From JAKFWF01 sp031365375 (GTDB lineage Bacteria; Pseudomonadota; Alphaproteobacteria; Rhizobiales; Hyphomicrobiaceae), in NCBI GenBank assembly GCA_031365375.1, contig JANLXZ010000106.1:1-33593 (forward strand): a stretch of DNA of 33,593 nt. Reading direction: 5' to 3'. Below the pieces are notes generated by a model. The model had not been told where the DNA came from, ran no database searches, and saw only the letters and a program-made list of their open reading frames with translations. Shown in pieces: positions 16,704-25,415 of the stretch (positions are counted from its first letter, which is position 1; each line of letters begins with the position of its first letter). The position numbers were made by a program, and so were the translations under genes.

Positions 16704-17849
16704 TCAGCTCATCAACCCACCCATGCTGGCCAACCGCGTCAGGTGATAGTCGGTATCGCCAAACAGGCGATCGATCATGGTCATGCGTTTGAAGGCGTGG
16801 CCAACACTGTATTCCATCGTCATGGCGATTCCGCCGTGCAGTTGGACCGCCTCGTGACTGATGTGGCGGCCTGACTTGCCGATCTGAACCTTGGCGGCAG
16901 ACATCGCCTTGGCGCGTTCTTTCGCGTCGGGTTCAGCCGCCATCATGGTCGCGAACATCGCCATGCTGCGGGCCTGCTCGAGGGCGACGAACATGTCGGC
17001 GGCGCGATGTTGCACGGCCTGGAACGACCCGATCGTCACGCCGAACTGTTTGCGCGTTTTCAGATAATCGAGCGTGATCGTGTGCATCATCGACATCACG
17101 CCGATCGCCTCGGCACAAAGGGCAGCGATCGCTTCATCGACGACGCGCTCGACAACCGGCAATCCGTTCGCAGGATCGCCGATGACGTTGGCTGCATCGA
17201 CGCGTACGCTGGCGAGGGTAATCTGCGCCGCCCGCTGGCCATCCTGATTTGGATAACCGCGCCTCGACAATCCGGATGATTTCGCATCGACGAGAAACAC
17301 GCCGATGCCGGAGCGGTCGCGCCCGCTACCCGACGTTCGCGCCGTGACAAGGATCTGACCGGCACTGTCCCCTCCCAGCACCAAACCTTTTTCACCATCG
17401 AGGATCCAGCCGCTGCCATCCTTGCGCGCGGAGGTCGCAACGTCGGCGAGGTCATAGCGCGATTGCTTCTCCTGATGCGCCAACGCAAACTTTGCTTCAC
17501 CTGATGCGATCCCTGGAACCAGTCGCGCGCGCTGTTCGGCAGATGCACCATGCCGGATGATGCCGCCGCCGAGCACCACGGTCGCGAGGTAAGGCTCGAG
17601 CGCCATCACGCCGCCCAGCGCTTCCATGACGAGCATCGTCTCCACCGGCCCACCGCCGATGCCACCGTTAGCCTCGTCGAATGGCAATGCGAGAATTCCA
17701 AGCTCGGCGTACTTCGCCCACAGCGCATCGCTATAGCCATGCGCGGACGCCGCATAGACCTTGCGTTTGTCAAAGCCGTATTCCGTCGCCATCAGCCGGT
17801 CGATGCTGTCTTTCAGCAACCGCTGCTCGTCGTTCAAATCGAAATCCAT
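16704..17849 (-). CDS. pimD: Acyl-CoA dehydrogenase, PimD-like small subunit
   Basis: A 381-residue flavin-dependent acyl-CoA dehydrogenase: N-terminal helices (MDFDLNDEQRLLKDSIDRLM), a beta domain around 120-230 and C-terminal helices with RKQFGVTIGSFQAVQHRAAD and EAVQLHGGIAMTMEYSVGH. At the place of the usual catalytic Glu in YEGT it reads LFGDTDYH, so this subunit may be catalytically degenerate, as in other two-gene dehydrogenases. The frame is open 54 codons further (to 18011), but that part overlaps the upstream gene; ATG 17849 follows GAGGGAAG. It lies 10 nt after the larger dehydrogenase and is the last gene of the operon. By order and pairing it matches PimD of pimelate degradation; the substrate is inferred, not shown. 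Confidence 0.82.
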   Translation of the reverse strand: MDFDLNDEQRLLKDSIDRLMATEYGFDKRKVYAASAHGYSDALWAKYAELGILALPFDEANGGIGGGPVETMLVMEALGGVMALEPYLATVVLGGGIIRHGASAEQRARLVPGIASGEAKFALAHQEKQSRYDLADVATSARKDGSGWILDGEKGLVLGGDSAGQILVTARTSGSGRDRSGIGVFLVDAKSSGLSRRGYPNQDGQRAAQITLASVRVDAANVIGDPANGLPVVERVVDEAIAALCAEAIGVMSMMHTITLDYLKTRKQFGVTIGSFQAVQHRAADMFVALEQARSMAMFATMMAAEPDAKERAKAMSAAKVQIGKSGRHISHEAVQLHGGIAMTMEYSVGHAFKRMTMIDRLFGDTDYHLTRLASMGGLMS

Positions 17850-17859
17850 TTTGCTTCCC

Positions 17860-19059
17860 TCAGAGCCCCAGCACGGCCTTGGCGATAATGTTGCGTTGGA
17901 TCTCGTTCGAGCCACCGTAGATCGAGATCTTGCGCCAGTTAAAATAGGCCGGCGCGATGCCGGCCGCATAGTCCGGCGCGACAGGCACCTCATTCGAGCC
18001 GTCGAGGTCATCGGCAGTAAACGGCGCGGCGTAAGGGCCGATGATGTCCATCAGAAGCTCTGTTGTCGCCTGCTGGATCTCGGAGCCTTTGATCTTCAAT
18101 ACGGATGACGCCGGATCGGGCTTACCTGTGCCGCGATTACGCTCAGCGGCGACGACGCGAAGCTGGGTGATCTCGAGCGCCTTCAACTCGATCTCGACGG
18201 AAGCAAGTTTCTCGGCAAAGCGCGGGTTCTCGATGATCGGCCGGTCGCCATCGCGTTCGATCCGCGCTAGTTGCTTGATCCGCCGGATGCGCTCCTTCGA
18301 GACGCCGACGCGGGCAATGCCGACCCGCTCATTGCCGAGCAGAAACTTGGCGTAGTCCCAGCCCTTGTTCTCCTGGCCCACTAAATTTTCAATCGGTACG
18401 CGCACGTCGTCGAAAAATACTTCGTTGACCTCGGCACTGCCGTCGATCGTTTGGATCGGGCGAACCACAATGCCGGGTGTCTTCATATCGATCAGGAGGA
18501 ACGAGATGCCCTCCTGCTTTTTGGCGGCGAGATCCGTGCGCACGAGGCAGAAGATCCAGTCGGCGTGCTGTGCCAGCGTCGTCCAGGTCTTCTGACCGTT
18601 GACGACATAAAATTCGCCATCGCGCTTCGCAGTCGTTTTGAGCGAGGCCAGATCCGAACCGGCGCCTGGCTCAGAGAAGCCTTGGCACCACCAGTCGTCG
18701 AGGGCGGCCATGCGCGGCAGGAAGCGTTTCTTCTGCGCTTCGGACGCAAACTGGAGCAGCACCGGCCCGCACATATTCACGTTGAATGGTAGCAAGTGCG
18801 GCGTACCGGACGCCTGCAGCTCCTCGTTGAAGATGTACTGCTGGATCGGGGTCCATCCCATACCACCCCACTCCTTCGGCCAGTTCGGTGTCGCCCAGCC
18901 CTTGGCATGCAAAATCTTGTGTGACGCAACCCAGTCCTCTTTGCTGATCTTACGCCCGTCGATCGTTTTTTGCCGGATGGCGGCCGGTATCTGCGTCTGG
19001 AAAAAGTGGCGAACCTCGTCGCGAAACGCGATCTCTTGCGGACTAAAGCTCAGATCCAT
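17860..19059 (-). CDS. pimC: Acyl-CoA dehydrogenase, PimC-like large subunit
   Basis: A 399-residue acyl-CoA dehydrogenase that would introduce the 2,3 double bond into an acyl- or dicarboxyl-CoA and pass electrons to ETF. Motifs are CQGFSEPGAGSDLASL at 125-140 (FAD and substrate binding), VVNGQKTWTT at 152-161, and the C-terminal YGGSNEIQRNIIAKAVLGL. The YEGT-type Glu is Gly here (YGGSNEIQ). A Glu in LLGNERVGIAR (Glu244) occupies the position used as base in isovaleryl-CoA dehydrogenase-like enzymes and is the likely catalytic base. It is next to the smaller dehydrogenase, suggesting a heteromeric enzyme. A 145-nt gap filled by a palindromic element separates it from the upstream thiolase gene. 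Confidence 0.85.
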   Translation of the reverse strand: MDLSFSPQEIAFRDEVRHFFQTQIPAAIRQKTIDGRKISKEDWVASHKILHAKGWATPNWPKEWGGMGWTPIQQYIFNEELQASGTPHLLPFNVNMCGPVLLQFASEAQKKRFLPRMAALDDWWCQGFSEPGAGSDLASLKTTAKRDGEFYVVNGQKTWTTLAQHADWIFCLVRTDLAAKKQEGISFLLIDMKTPGIVVRPIQTIDGSAEVNEVFFDDVRVPIENLVGQENKGWDYAKFLLGNERVGIARVGVSKERIRRIKQLARIERDGDRPIIENPRFAEKLASVEIELKALEITQLRVVAAERNRGTGKPDPASSVLKIKGSEIQQATTELLMDIIGPYAAPFTADDLDGSNEVPVAPDYAAGIAPAYFNWRKISIYGGSNEIQRNIIAKAVLGL

Positions 19060-19079
19060 GTGAATTCCTTTTGAGAAAC

Positions 19080-19208
19080 GTGGGTTGGGTTAGGACGCCC
19101 AATCGCGTCCGTAACCCAACAACTCGGTAGACTGCCCGTGGGATGTTGGGTTACCCCTAAAGGGACTTCCAAGTGGTCGCGCGCCGAGGGGGCGCTAACC
19201 CAACCTAC
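19080..19208. repeat. Composite palindromic repeat element, copy 2 (inside the pim-like operon)
   Basis: The ends GTGGGTTGGGTTAG (19080-19093) and CTAACCCAACCTAC (19195-19208) are inverted repeats with one mismatch. The first half folds alone: GTTGGGTTA (19084-19092) with TAACCCAAC (19112-19120), and GGACGC (19093-19098) with GCGTCC (19105-19110), with a 6-nt loop. The second half has another GTTGGGTTA (19145-19153) pairing with TAACCCAAC (19196-19204). The right end overlaps the TAG stop of the thiolase gene (19205-19207). The element fills almost the whole gap between thiolase and dehydrogenase genes. Confidence 0.75.
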
Positions 19209-20389
19209 TTTACGATTTCGAATAGTCCGGCAGCACCCTGGCCGCCGCCAATGCACATGGTGACGACGGCGAATTTCACGCCGCGCCGCTTGCCTTCAAT
19301 GAGGGCATGGCCAGTCAGGCGCGCGCCACTCATGCCGTAGGGATGGCCGATCGAAATCGCGCCGCCGTTGACATTGAGGCGTTCTTGCGGAATGCCGAGT
19401 TTGTCGCGGCAGTAGAGCACTTGGCTGGCGAACGCCTCGTTGAGTTCCCAAAGGCCGATGTCCTCGATTTTGAGGCCGGCACGTTTCAGCAAACGGGGCA
19501 CGGCGAACACCGGGCCGATGCCCATTTCGTCAGGTTCGCAACCCGCAACGACGAAGCCGCGAAACACGCCCATCGGTTTGAGGCCGCGCTTCTGCGCTTC
19601 CTTGTCTGACATCAAAACGCTCGCCGATGCGCCATCGGAAAGCTGGCTAGCGTTGCCAGCAGTGATGAACTGGTCTTCGCCGCGCACCGGTTTCAACTTC
19701 GTAAGGCCGTCGAGCGTCGTTTCTGGACGGTTGCCCTCGTCCTTGGCGAGCGTCACCTGCTTGTGGCTGATCGCCTTGGTTTCCTTGTCTTCGACACCCA
19801 TCGTCGTCGCCAGCGCCACAATCTCGTCGTTGAAGCGGCCCGCCACCTGAGCAGCTGCTGTTCGCTGCTGGCTATGGAACGCGTACTCGTCCTGCGCCGC
19901 GCGCGAGATGCCATAGCGCTTGGCAACGGTATCGGCGGTCTCGATCATCCCCATATAGATGGCCGGCTTGTTCTTCTCGACCCACGGGTCCTTGTAGAAC
20001 TTTTGGTTCATGTTGGGCGCGACGAGGCTGATCGATTCGAGCCCACCAGCTACCGCAATCGGCACGCCGTCGTTGCGGATGGCGTTTGCGGCAATAGCGA
20101 TCGCTTGCAGGCCGGACGAGCAGAAGCGGTTGATGGTCATCGCGGCGGCCGTAACCGGCACGCCGGCATGGATCGCGGCAACGCGTGCGATGTTGCCGCC
20201 GGTTGCCCCCTCAGGGAAGCCGCACCCCATCACGACGTCCTCGACGCTGCCTGGCTCGATCTTGGCCCGCTCGATCGCGTGCTTGATCACATGCCCTGCG
20301 AGCTCGCCGCCGTGCGTCATGTTGTAGGCACCGCGAAAGGCGCGGCCGATCGGAGTGCGGGCTGTCGAGACGATCACGGCGTCGGTCAT
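19205..20389 (-). CDS. pimB: Thiolase (acetyl-CoA acyltransferase), PimB-like
   Basis: A 394-residue thiolase that cleaves 3-oxoacyl-CoA with CoA, releasing acetyl-CoA. The acyl-accepting Cys90 is in INRFCSSGLQ, His349 in SIGHPYGMSG, and the acid/base Cys379 in VTMCIGGGQGAAG, so the catalytic set is complete. The N-terminus AVIVSTARTPIGRAFRGA is typical, and length is normal. Its ATG overlaps the ligase stop by 4 nt (ATGA), showing coupling. The last codon pair runs into the end of the palindromic element, which supplies the TAG stop. Position after the ligase and before the paired dehydrogenases matches pimB. Confidence 0.92.
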   Translation of the reverse strand: MTDAVIVSTARTPIGRAFRGAYNMTHGGELAGHVIKHAIERAKIEPGSVEDVVMGCGFPEGATGGNIARVAAIHAGVPVTAAAMTINRFCSSGLQAIAIAANAIRNDGVPIAVAGGLESISLVAPNMNQKFYKDPWVEKNKPAIYMGMIETADTVAKRYGISRAAQDEYAFHSQQRTAAAQVAGRFNDEIVALATTMGVEDKETKAISHKQVTLAKDEGNRPETTLDGLTKLKPVRGEDQFITAGNASQLSDGASASVLMSDKEAQKRGLKPMGVFRGFVVAGCEPDEMGIGPVFAVPRLLKRAGLKIEDIGLWELNEAFASQVLYCRDKLGIPQERLNVNGGAISIGHPYGMSGARLTGHALIEGKRRGVKFAVVTMCIGGGQGAAGLFEIVK

Positions 20390-22065
20390 GGCGAGGTTCC
20401 TCCGGAAGGTTTCGGATCCAATTTGCTGCGTTCTTCGTCGCGCAGTTCCAATCGCGACAGCTTACCGACAGGAGTGCGGGGAAGGCTATCGCGGAATTCC
20501 AGTGATGCCGGCAATTCGTGCCGGCCGAGCTTGTCGGCGAGAAAAGCGCGCAGGTCATCTATGGTGAATTCGGGTGCGCCTGTGCGCCGCTTGATAAACG
20601 CTTTGGCGGCTTCCCCCCGATAGCTATCCGGCACACCGATGACCACGACCTCTTCGACCGCGGAGTGCTCGTAAATCGCCTGTTCGATCATTTGTGGATA
20701 AACATTGAATCCGCCGGAGATGATCAAATCCTTTTTGCGATCGACCAGGAAAACAAATCCGTCTTCGTCCATGCGGCCGATGTCGCCGGTGAGGAAAAAG
20801 CCGTCAGCGAACTCGCGCGCGTTGTCCTCGGCCGACCGGTTCCAGTAACCGCACGTAACGTTGGGGCCCTTGATGCGCAGCTCGCCACTTTCGCCGGCTG
20901 CGAGCACGCGATGGGGATCGTCGATGGCGACGACCTGGATGACAACACCTGGCACCGGCAGTCCTATGGTGCCTGCTTTGGTGAGTGCCCTCGCCGGAAT
21001 GAGTGTGCCGGCCGGGCACGTTTCCGTCATCCCCCAGCCGCCGCCGAGCCGATGTTTCGTCAGACGTTCGACGCGCGAGTGGATCGCCACCGGCAGCGGC
21101 GCGCCGCCTGAGGAACACAACTCGAGCGACGAGAAATCGCAGCGCTCGATGCCCGGGTGGTTGGCCAGCGCGATCCACATCGTCGGCACGCCGGGGAAGC
21201 TCGTCGCCCGCAGTTCCTCGATATCGGCCATCGTCCGTGCGACGTCGAAACGTTGCCGCAAAAGGATCTCGTTACCATTTGCAATCTGTTTCAGGAGGAT
21301 CGTGGTCAGGGCGTAGATGTGGAATAGCGGCAGCGCACAGATGATCCGCTCTCGACCCGGTCGCGTAAGACGCTGGCCGCCGTACCAAGCCTCATACATC
21401 TGCAACGCGGAGGTCATGTTGGCGTGGGTCAGAACTGCGGCTTTCGGCAACCCCGTCGTGCCGCCGGTGTACTGCAGGAGCGCAATATCGCCGGGTACGA
21501 CTAGGGGCCAGCTCGCCGGGGGGTGGGCGCCTACAAGGTTGCGCACATCCGGCCGCTGCGGGATGTCGAGAGGTGATGCGGCGGTCTCACCCCAGCGCGC
21601 ATCGTCACCGACGTACAGCGTATCGAGCATCCCGGCATCGAGCAGTTTCAGTGCCATCGGCAGCATGGGCGCGAGGTTGGTCGTCACTAGCGTGCGTGCA
21701 CCGCTGTCGCGCAGCTTGTGGATCAGCGTGCGTTCGGCATCGAGCGGCGACAAGTGGACGACGTGCGTGCCGGCTTTGAGCGCTGCAAAGAATGCGATCG
21801 GGTGATACGGCACATTTGGCAGATAGAGCGCGACGCCTTTTTTGATAGCGGGGGGCTCGGATAACAACGTCGCCGCCACGCCATCGATGTCGCGGCCGAG
21901 CTCGGCGTAAGTAATCTTGCGGCCACGAAAATCGATCGCCGGCCTCGTGGCGTTGCGCACCACAGAGGCATCGATGAGCACCGGAATTGTACCAGGGATG
22001 ATCTCGACATCCCATGACACGCCCGGCGGGTAACTCTTCTCCCACGGATGCGTGTCGCGCTGCAT
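20386..22065 (-). CDS. pimA: Acid-CoA ligase (AMP-forming), PimA-like
   Basis: A 559-residue ANL-family ligase that activates a carboxylic acid with ATP and CoA through an acyl-AMP. The P-loop YTGGTTGLPKA is at 199-209; GGGWGMTETCPAGT is the A5 motif, FFLTGDIGRMDEDGF the A7 motif and VDRKKDLIISGGFNVYP the A8 hinge. The C-terminal lysine motif is PRTPVGKLSR. All core motifs are therefore intact. The N-terminus MQRDTHPWEKSYPPGV (about 560 residues overall) resembles the PimA/long-chain ligases of Rhodopseudomonas, which accept medium-chain mono- and dicarboxylic acids; substrate is inferred. Its ATG overlaps the preceding stop by one base (TAATG). Confidence 0.88.
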   Translation of the reverse strand: MQRDTHPWEKSYPPGVSWDVEIIPGTIPVLIDASVVRNATRPAIDFRGRKITYAELGRDIDGVAATLLSEPPAIKKGVALYLPNVPYHPIAFFAALKAGTHVVHLSPLDAERTLIHKLRDSGARTLVTTNLAPMLPMALKLLDAGMLDTLYVGDDARWGETAASPLDIPQRPDVRNLVGAHPPASWPLVVPGDIALLQYTGGTTGLPKAAVLTHANMTSALQMYEAWYGGQRLTRPGRERIICALPLFHIYALTTILLKQIANGNEILLRQRFDVARTMADIEELRATSFPGVPTMWIALANHPGIERCDFSSLELCSSGGAPLPVAIHSRVERLTKHRLGGGWGMTETCPAGTLIPARALTKAGTIGLPVPGVVIQVVAIDDPHRVLAAGESGELRIKGPNVTCGYWNRSAEDNAREFADGFFLTGDIGRMDEDGFVFLVDRKKDLIISGGFNVYPQMIEQAIYEHSAVEEVVVIGVPDSYRGEAAKAFIKRRTGAPEFTIDDLRAFLADKLGRHELPASLEFRDSLPRTPVGKLSRLELRDEERSKLDPKPSGGTSP

Positions 22066-24173
22066 TAGGCTTTGCTCGCCGCAGCAAAAGACGCGAATGT
22101 CTGGCCACCTGCCGCGAGACGCGTCAGCAACGGCGTCGGCTCCAGCGATTTGTCACCGACTTGCGCGGCATAGACCCTCAAGCGATCTGCGATATGTTTA
22201 AGGCCAACCGCATCGGCGTAATGCATGGGGCCGCCGCGCCAGGCCGGCCAGCCGTAACCGTAGACCCATACCACGTCGATATCGCTCGCCCGCAGCGCGA
22301 TGCCTTCTTCGAGGATGCGGGCGGCCTCATTGATCATCGGGTAGAGCATGCGCTCGATAATCTCGGTTTCTCCAACGATGCGTCGCTTGATGCCGGCTGA
22401 CTTGGCGGCGGCTTCGATGACGGCCGTTACTTCAGGATCTGACTTCGGCGCGCGCGAGCCGGCTTCGTAGATGAAGTAACCTTTGCCGGTCTTTTGGCCG
22501 AAGCGACCTGCCTCGCACAGCGCATCCGACACGGCTGCTTTCTGCCCCCGACCCTTGCGGATGCGCCAGCCGACATCCAGGCCGGCGAGATCGGACATCG
22601 CGTACGGTCCCATCGGGAAGCCGAACGCCACCACGGCGGCATCGACGGCCATCGGGTCGGCGCCTTCGAGCATCAACCGTTCGGCTTCGACCGAGCGGCG
22701 GGCCAGCATGCGATTGCCGATGAAGCCGTCGCACACGCCCGAGACGACCGGCACCTTGGCGATCTTGCGGGCGACGCCCATAGCGGTGGCAAGCGCCTCT
22801 GGTGACGTCGCCTTTGCGCGCACGATTTCGAGCAGCCGCATGACGTTAGCGGGTGAGAAAAAGTGCATACCAAGTACGTCGCCCGGACGTTTTGTGGCAG
22901 CAGCAATGACGTCGACGTCGAGTGTCGAGGTGTTGGTTGCGAGCACAGCGCCAGGTTTTGCCAATCTATCGAGTTCGGCAAAAATCGTTTGCTTCGTCGC
23001 CATCTCCTCGAACACGGCTTCGATAATAAGATCGGCGTTAGCGACCCTCTCCATCGTCGTCGCGGTGGAGATCAATCCCAATCTCCTCGCGGCGTCGGCT
23101 TCGGTCAGGCCGCCACGTGCGACGGTGTTGCGATAGTTTGCTTCGATAACGCTCAACCCGCGTTGCACCGCTTCGTCGGTGACATCGATCATCACCACGG
23201 GAATGCCGGCGTTGGCGAAGCACATGGTGATACCGCCACCCATCGTGCCGGCGCCGATGATGGCGGCTTGAGCGACATTGCGCGGCTTCACATCTGGCCC
23301 AAGGCCTGGGATCTTGTTGGCTTCGCGCTCGGCAAAAAAGATGTGACGTAGCGCCTTAGATTGGTCGCCGGCGACGAGCTCGCGGAAGAAGGCGCGTTCG
23401 GCGGCGATGCCTTCGTCGAAGGCGAGCGTGAATGAGTTGGCGACCGAGTTGGCGCACGCGGCCGGAGAATGTTGCCCCTGCTTGCGCTTGAGCAGGTTCG
23501 TGACCGTCGCATCGAAAGCTGATCGATCAGCGCGGACGGGAGCAAGTTTGTCGTCTAACTCGCGAGCAAGCGGCGGCAGCTCCGGCGCCGATGCCATGCG
23601 TTGCGCCATCGCGATAGCCGACGCGACGAGATCGCCCTCGGCGATTTTGGCGATGAGCCCATCGGCCAACGCTTGCTGCGCCGCCATCGGTTCGCCACTG
23701 ATGATCCGCTCGACGGCTTTGACCGGACCAATCAGCCTCGGCAGCCGCTGCGTGCCGCCGCCACCGGGCAAAATTCCCAACTTTACCTCGGGCAATCCTA
23801 GACGCGTTCCAGGCGCCGCTATTCTCGCATGACACGCCATCGCCAGTTCTAGCCCGCCACCCAACGTCGTTCCGTGAACTGCTGCGACGACTGGCTTTCC
23901 GGCGTTCTCGATGTCGATGATAACGTCCTGCAGGCTGGGCGCTTTAGGTGGCTTGCCGAACTCGGTGATGTCGGCGCCTGCACAGAACGTGCGGCCGGCA
24001 CAGGCAATGACGATCGCATTCACGGCCGCGTTGGTTTTGGCAGCGGCTAGAGCTTCGACGAGGCCGGCGCGCACGGCGTGGCCAAGTGCGTTGACCGGTG
24101 GATTGTCGATGGTGATGACGGCAATGTCGCCGGCCATGGCCGAACTGACAACTGGACTGCGTGCGTCGGCCAT
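22065..24173 (-). CDS. pimF: Fused enoyl-CoA hydratase / 3-hydroxyacyl-CoA dehydrogenase, PimF-like
   Basis: A 702-residue bifunctional beta-oxidation enzyme. Residues 1-190 are the hydratase, with the oxyanion segment CAGRTFCAGADITEF and the two catalytic glutamates Glu109 (GGGLEL) and Glu129 (LPEVKLG). Residues about 298-480 are the NAD-binding domain (IIGAGTMGGG at 305-314; His437 in MHFFSPA), followed by two C-terminal dehydrogenase domains. It hydrates enoyl-CoA and oxidises the product. The frame is open 88 codons further upstream to 24437, but this crosses the terminator and the TAXI gene; ATG 24173 follows AGGAAAG and starts the homologous sequence. It is the first enzyme gene of the operon, ending in TAATG with the ligase. 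Confidence 0.9.
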   Translation of the reverse strand: MADARSPVVSSAMAGDIAVITIDNPPVNALGHAVRAGLVEALAAAKTNAAVNAIVIACAGRTFCAGADITEFGKPPKAPSLQDVIIDIENAGKPVVAAVHGTTLGGGLELAMACHARIAAPGTRLGLPEVKLGILPGGGGTQRLPRLIGPVKAVERIISGEPMAAQQALADGLIAKIAEGDLVASAIAMAQRMASAPELPPLARELDDKLAPVRADRSAFDATVTNLLKRKQGQHSPAACANSVANSFTLAFDEGIAAERAFFRELVAGDQSKALRHIFFAEREANKIPGLGPDVKPRNVAQAAIIGAGTMGGGITMCFANAGIPVVMIDVTDEAVQRGLSVIEANYRNTVARGGLTEADAARRLGLISTATTMERVANADLIIEAVFEEMATKQTIFAELDRLAKPGAVLATNTSTLDVDVIAAATKRPGDVLGMHFFSPANVMRLLEIVRAKATSPEALATAMGVARKIAKVPVVSGVCDGFIGNRMLARRSVEAERLMLEGADPMAVDAAVVAFGFPMGPYAMSDLAGLDVGWRIRKGRGQKAAVSDALCEAGRFGQKTGKGYFIYEAGSRAPKSDPEVTAVIEAAAKSAGIKRRIVGETEIIERMLYPMINEAARILEEGIALRASDIDVVWVYGYGWPAWRGGPMHYADAVGLKHIADRLRVYAAQVGDKSLEPTPLLTRLAAGGQTFASFAAASKA

Positions 24174-24191
24174 GACTGACTTTCCTGATAC

Positions 24192-24224
24192 AAAAGAAAA
24201 AGTCCCGAGGCCGAGCCTCGGGAC
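24192..24224 (-). terminator. Intrinsic terminator between the TAXI gene and the pimF-like gene
   Basis: Read on the minus strand, GTCCCGAGGC and GCCTCGGGAC form a perfect 10-bp stem with a TCG loop, followed by TTTTTCTTTT. The hairpin starts 12 nt after the TAXI stop, and the pimF-like ATG comes 28 nt after the stem. It should end most transcripts of the binding-protein gene, so the enzymes depend on read-through or on a promoter overlapping this element. Confidence 0.88.
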
Positions 24225-24235
24225 GGTACGGATTG

Positions 24236-25201
24236 TTACTTGATCAATCCGGCTTCCTTGTAGAACTTCTCGGCGCCGGGATGGAGTGGCACGGCGAGGC
24301 CTTTCAAGGCGTTCGTAGTCGTGATTAGCTTGCCCTTGGCATGCCCAGCGTCGAGCACCGCGCGCGTCTTGTCCGACCACAACGCCTTGACCACGGCATA
24401 GACGGTATCGTTCGGCACCTTCGACGAAGTCACCCACTGGGCGCCGACCGCAAGCGTTTTTACAGTCCCTATGTCCTTGTAGGTGTTGGCCGGAATCTCA
24501 TCGACGGCAAAGAACGGCGCGGTCTTCATCAAGGCATCGGCTTCCGGCCCCGTGATCGGCAAGATCTCGACGCCGCCCGTCGCCGTGACGAGCTCCGACA
24601 CGGCAGCTAGCGGATAGCCGCCCGTGATAAAGAACGCATCGATCGAGCCGTCCTTCAACTTGTCGGCGGCCTGGTTCGGCTTGACGTATTCCGGCTTGAT
24701 ATCCTTTTCGGTAATGCCGTAAGCGGCAAGGATCGCCTTTGCATTAATGAGCGTGCCGGAGCCTGGCTCATCAAGCGAGACACGCTTGCCCTTCAGGTCG
24801 GCGACGGATTTCGCGACGCCTTTCTTGACGACGATGTGAACGTTCTCCGGATAAAGGTTCGCGATTGCTCGCAGATCATCGACTTTGGGTTTGCCGTCGA
24901 ACGAACCGGTACCGGTGAATGCCCAGTAAGCGACGTCGGCTTGGCTAAAGCCCGACTCCATATTGCCACCGACGATCGCATTTACGTTGGCGACCGAGCC
25001 ATTGGTCGCAACCGCCGTCGAGACTAATGCTGGTGGGTTCGAGATCGCATTCGCGATCATCCCGCCGACCGGATAGTAGGTACCGGCCGTGCCGCCGGTG
25101 CCGATGCGAAAAAATGCCGGTGCTTGCGCTATGGCAGTCGTAACGCCCGCAATGACGAGGAGTGCCGCGCCAACGATTTTAGCCCTGGTTCTCATGCTCA
25201 T
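24236..25201 (-). CDS. TAXI-family TRAP transporter solute-binding protein
   Basis: A 321-residue periplasmic binding protein. The signal peptide covers about residues 1-27 (VGAALLVIAGVTTAIAQA, with an A-Q-A cleavage site). The mature protein starts FFRIGTGGTAGTYYPVGGMI, the diagnostic motif of TAXI binding proteins. VKKGVAKSVADLKGKRVSLD and DEPGSGTLINAKAIL follow, then the ligand lobe. TAXI proteins deliver organic acids or amino acids to a fused membrane permease, but no permease gene is in the window. The start ATG 25201 follows AGAGGA by eight or nine bases; a second ATG two codons on is possible. It heads the pim-like operon, so import of the carboxylate degraded by it is a natural guess. 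Confidence 0.88.
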   Translation of the reverse strand: MSMRTRAKIVGAALLVIAGVTTAIAQAPAFFRIGTGGTAGTYYPVGGMIANAISNPPALVSTAVATNGSVANVNAIVGGNMESGFSQADVAYWAFTGTGSFDGKPKVDDLRAIANLYPENVHIVVKKGVAKSVADLKGKRVSLDEPGSGTLINAKAILAAYGITEKDIKPEYVKPNQAADKLKDGSIDAFFITGGYPLAAVSELVTATGGVEILPITGPEADALMKTAPFFAVDEIPANTYKDIGTVKTLAVGAQWVTSSKVPNDTVYAVVKALWSDKTRAVLDAGHAKGKLITTTNALKGLAVPLHPGAEKFYKEAGLIK

Positions 25202-25415
25202 GCTTAGGATCCTCTTATACTAAATCGGCCACCTCGGGGCGGCTTGACTGGGACCGTAGAAGGCCGCGCGGCGGCATGTCAAACGCCAGAACGCGAGCCG
25301 CACGATCGCAACGAACGTCAATTCACCGCAACTCCGGCTCCTCGACCGATGGAACCTGAGATTAAGAGTTGAGTTTGACTGATTGTAGCGTTGCCGACAT
25401 CTTTGAGATTGAACA

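Noticed and set aside
17850..18011. 54-codon N-terminal extension of the PimD-like gene
   Set aside because: It overlaps the 3' end of the PimC-like gene and is basic shadow sequence; ATG 17849 has a good ribosome binding site.
24174..24437. 88-codon N-terminal extension of the PimF-like gene
   Set aside because: It would be translated through the terminator hairpin and out of frame across the TAXI gene; ATG 24173 has AGGAAAG and starts the conserved hydratase domain.
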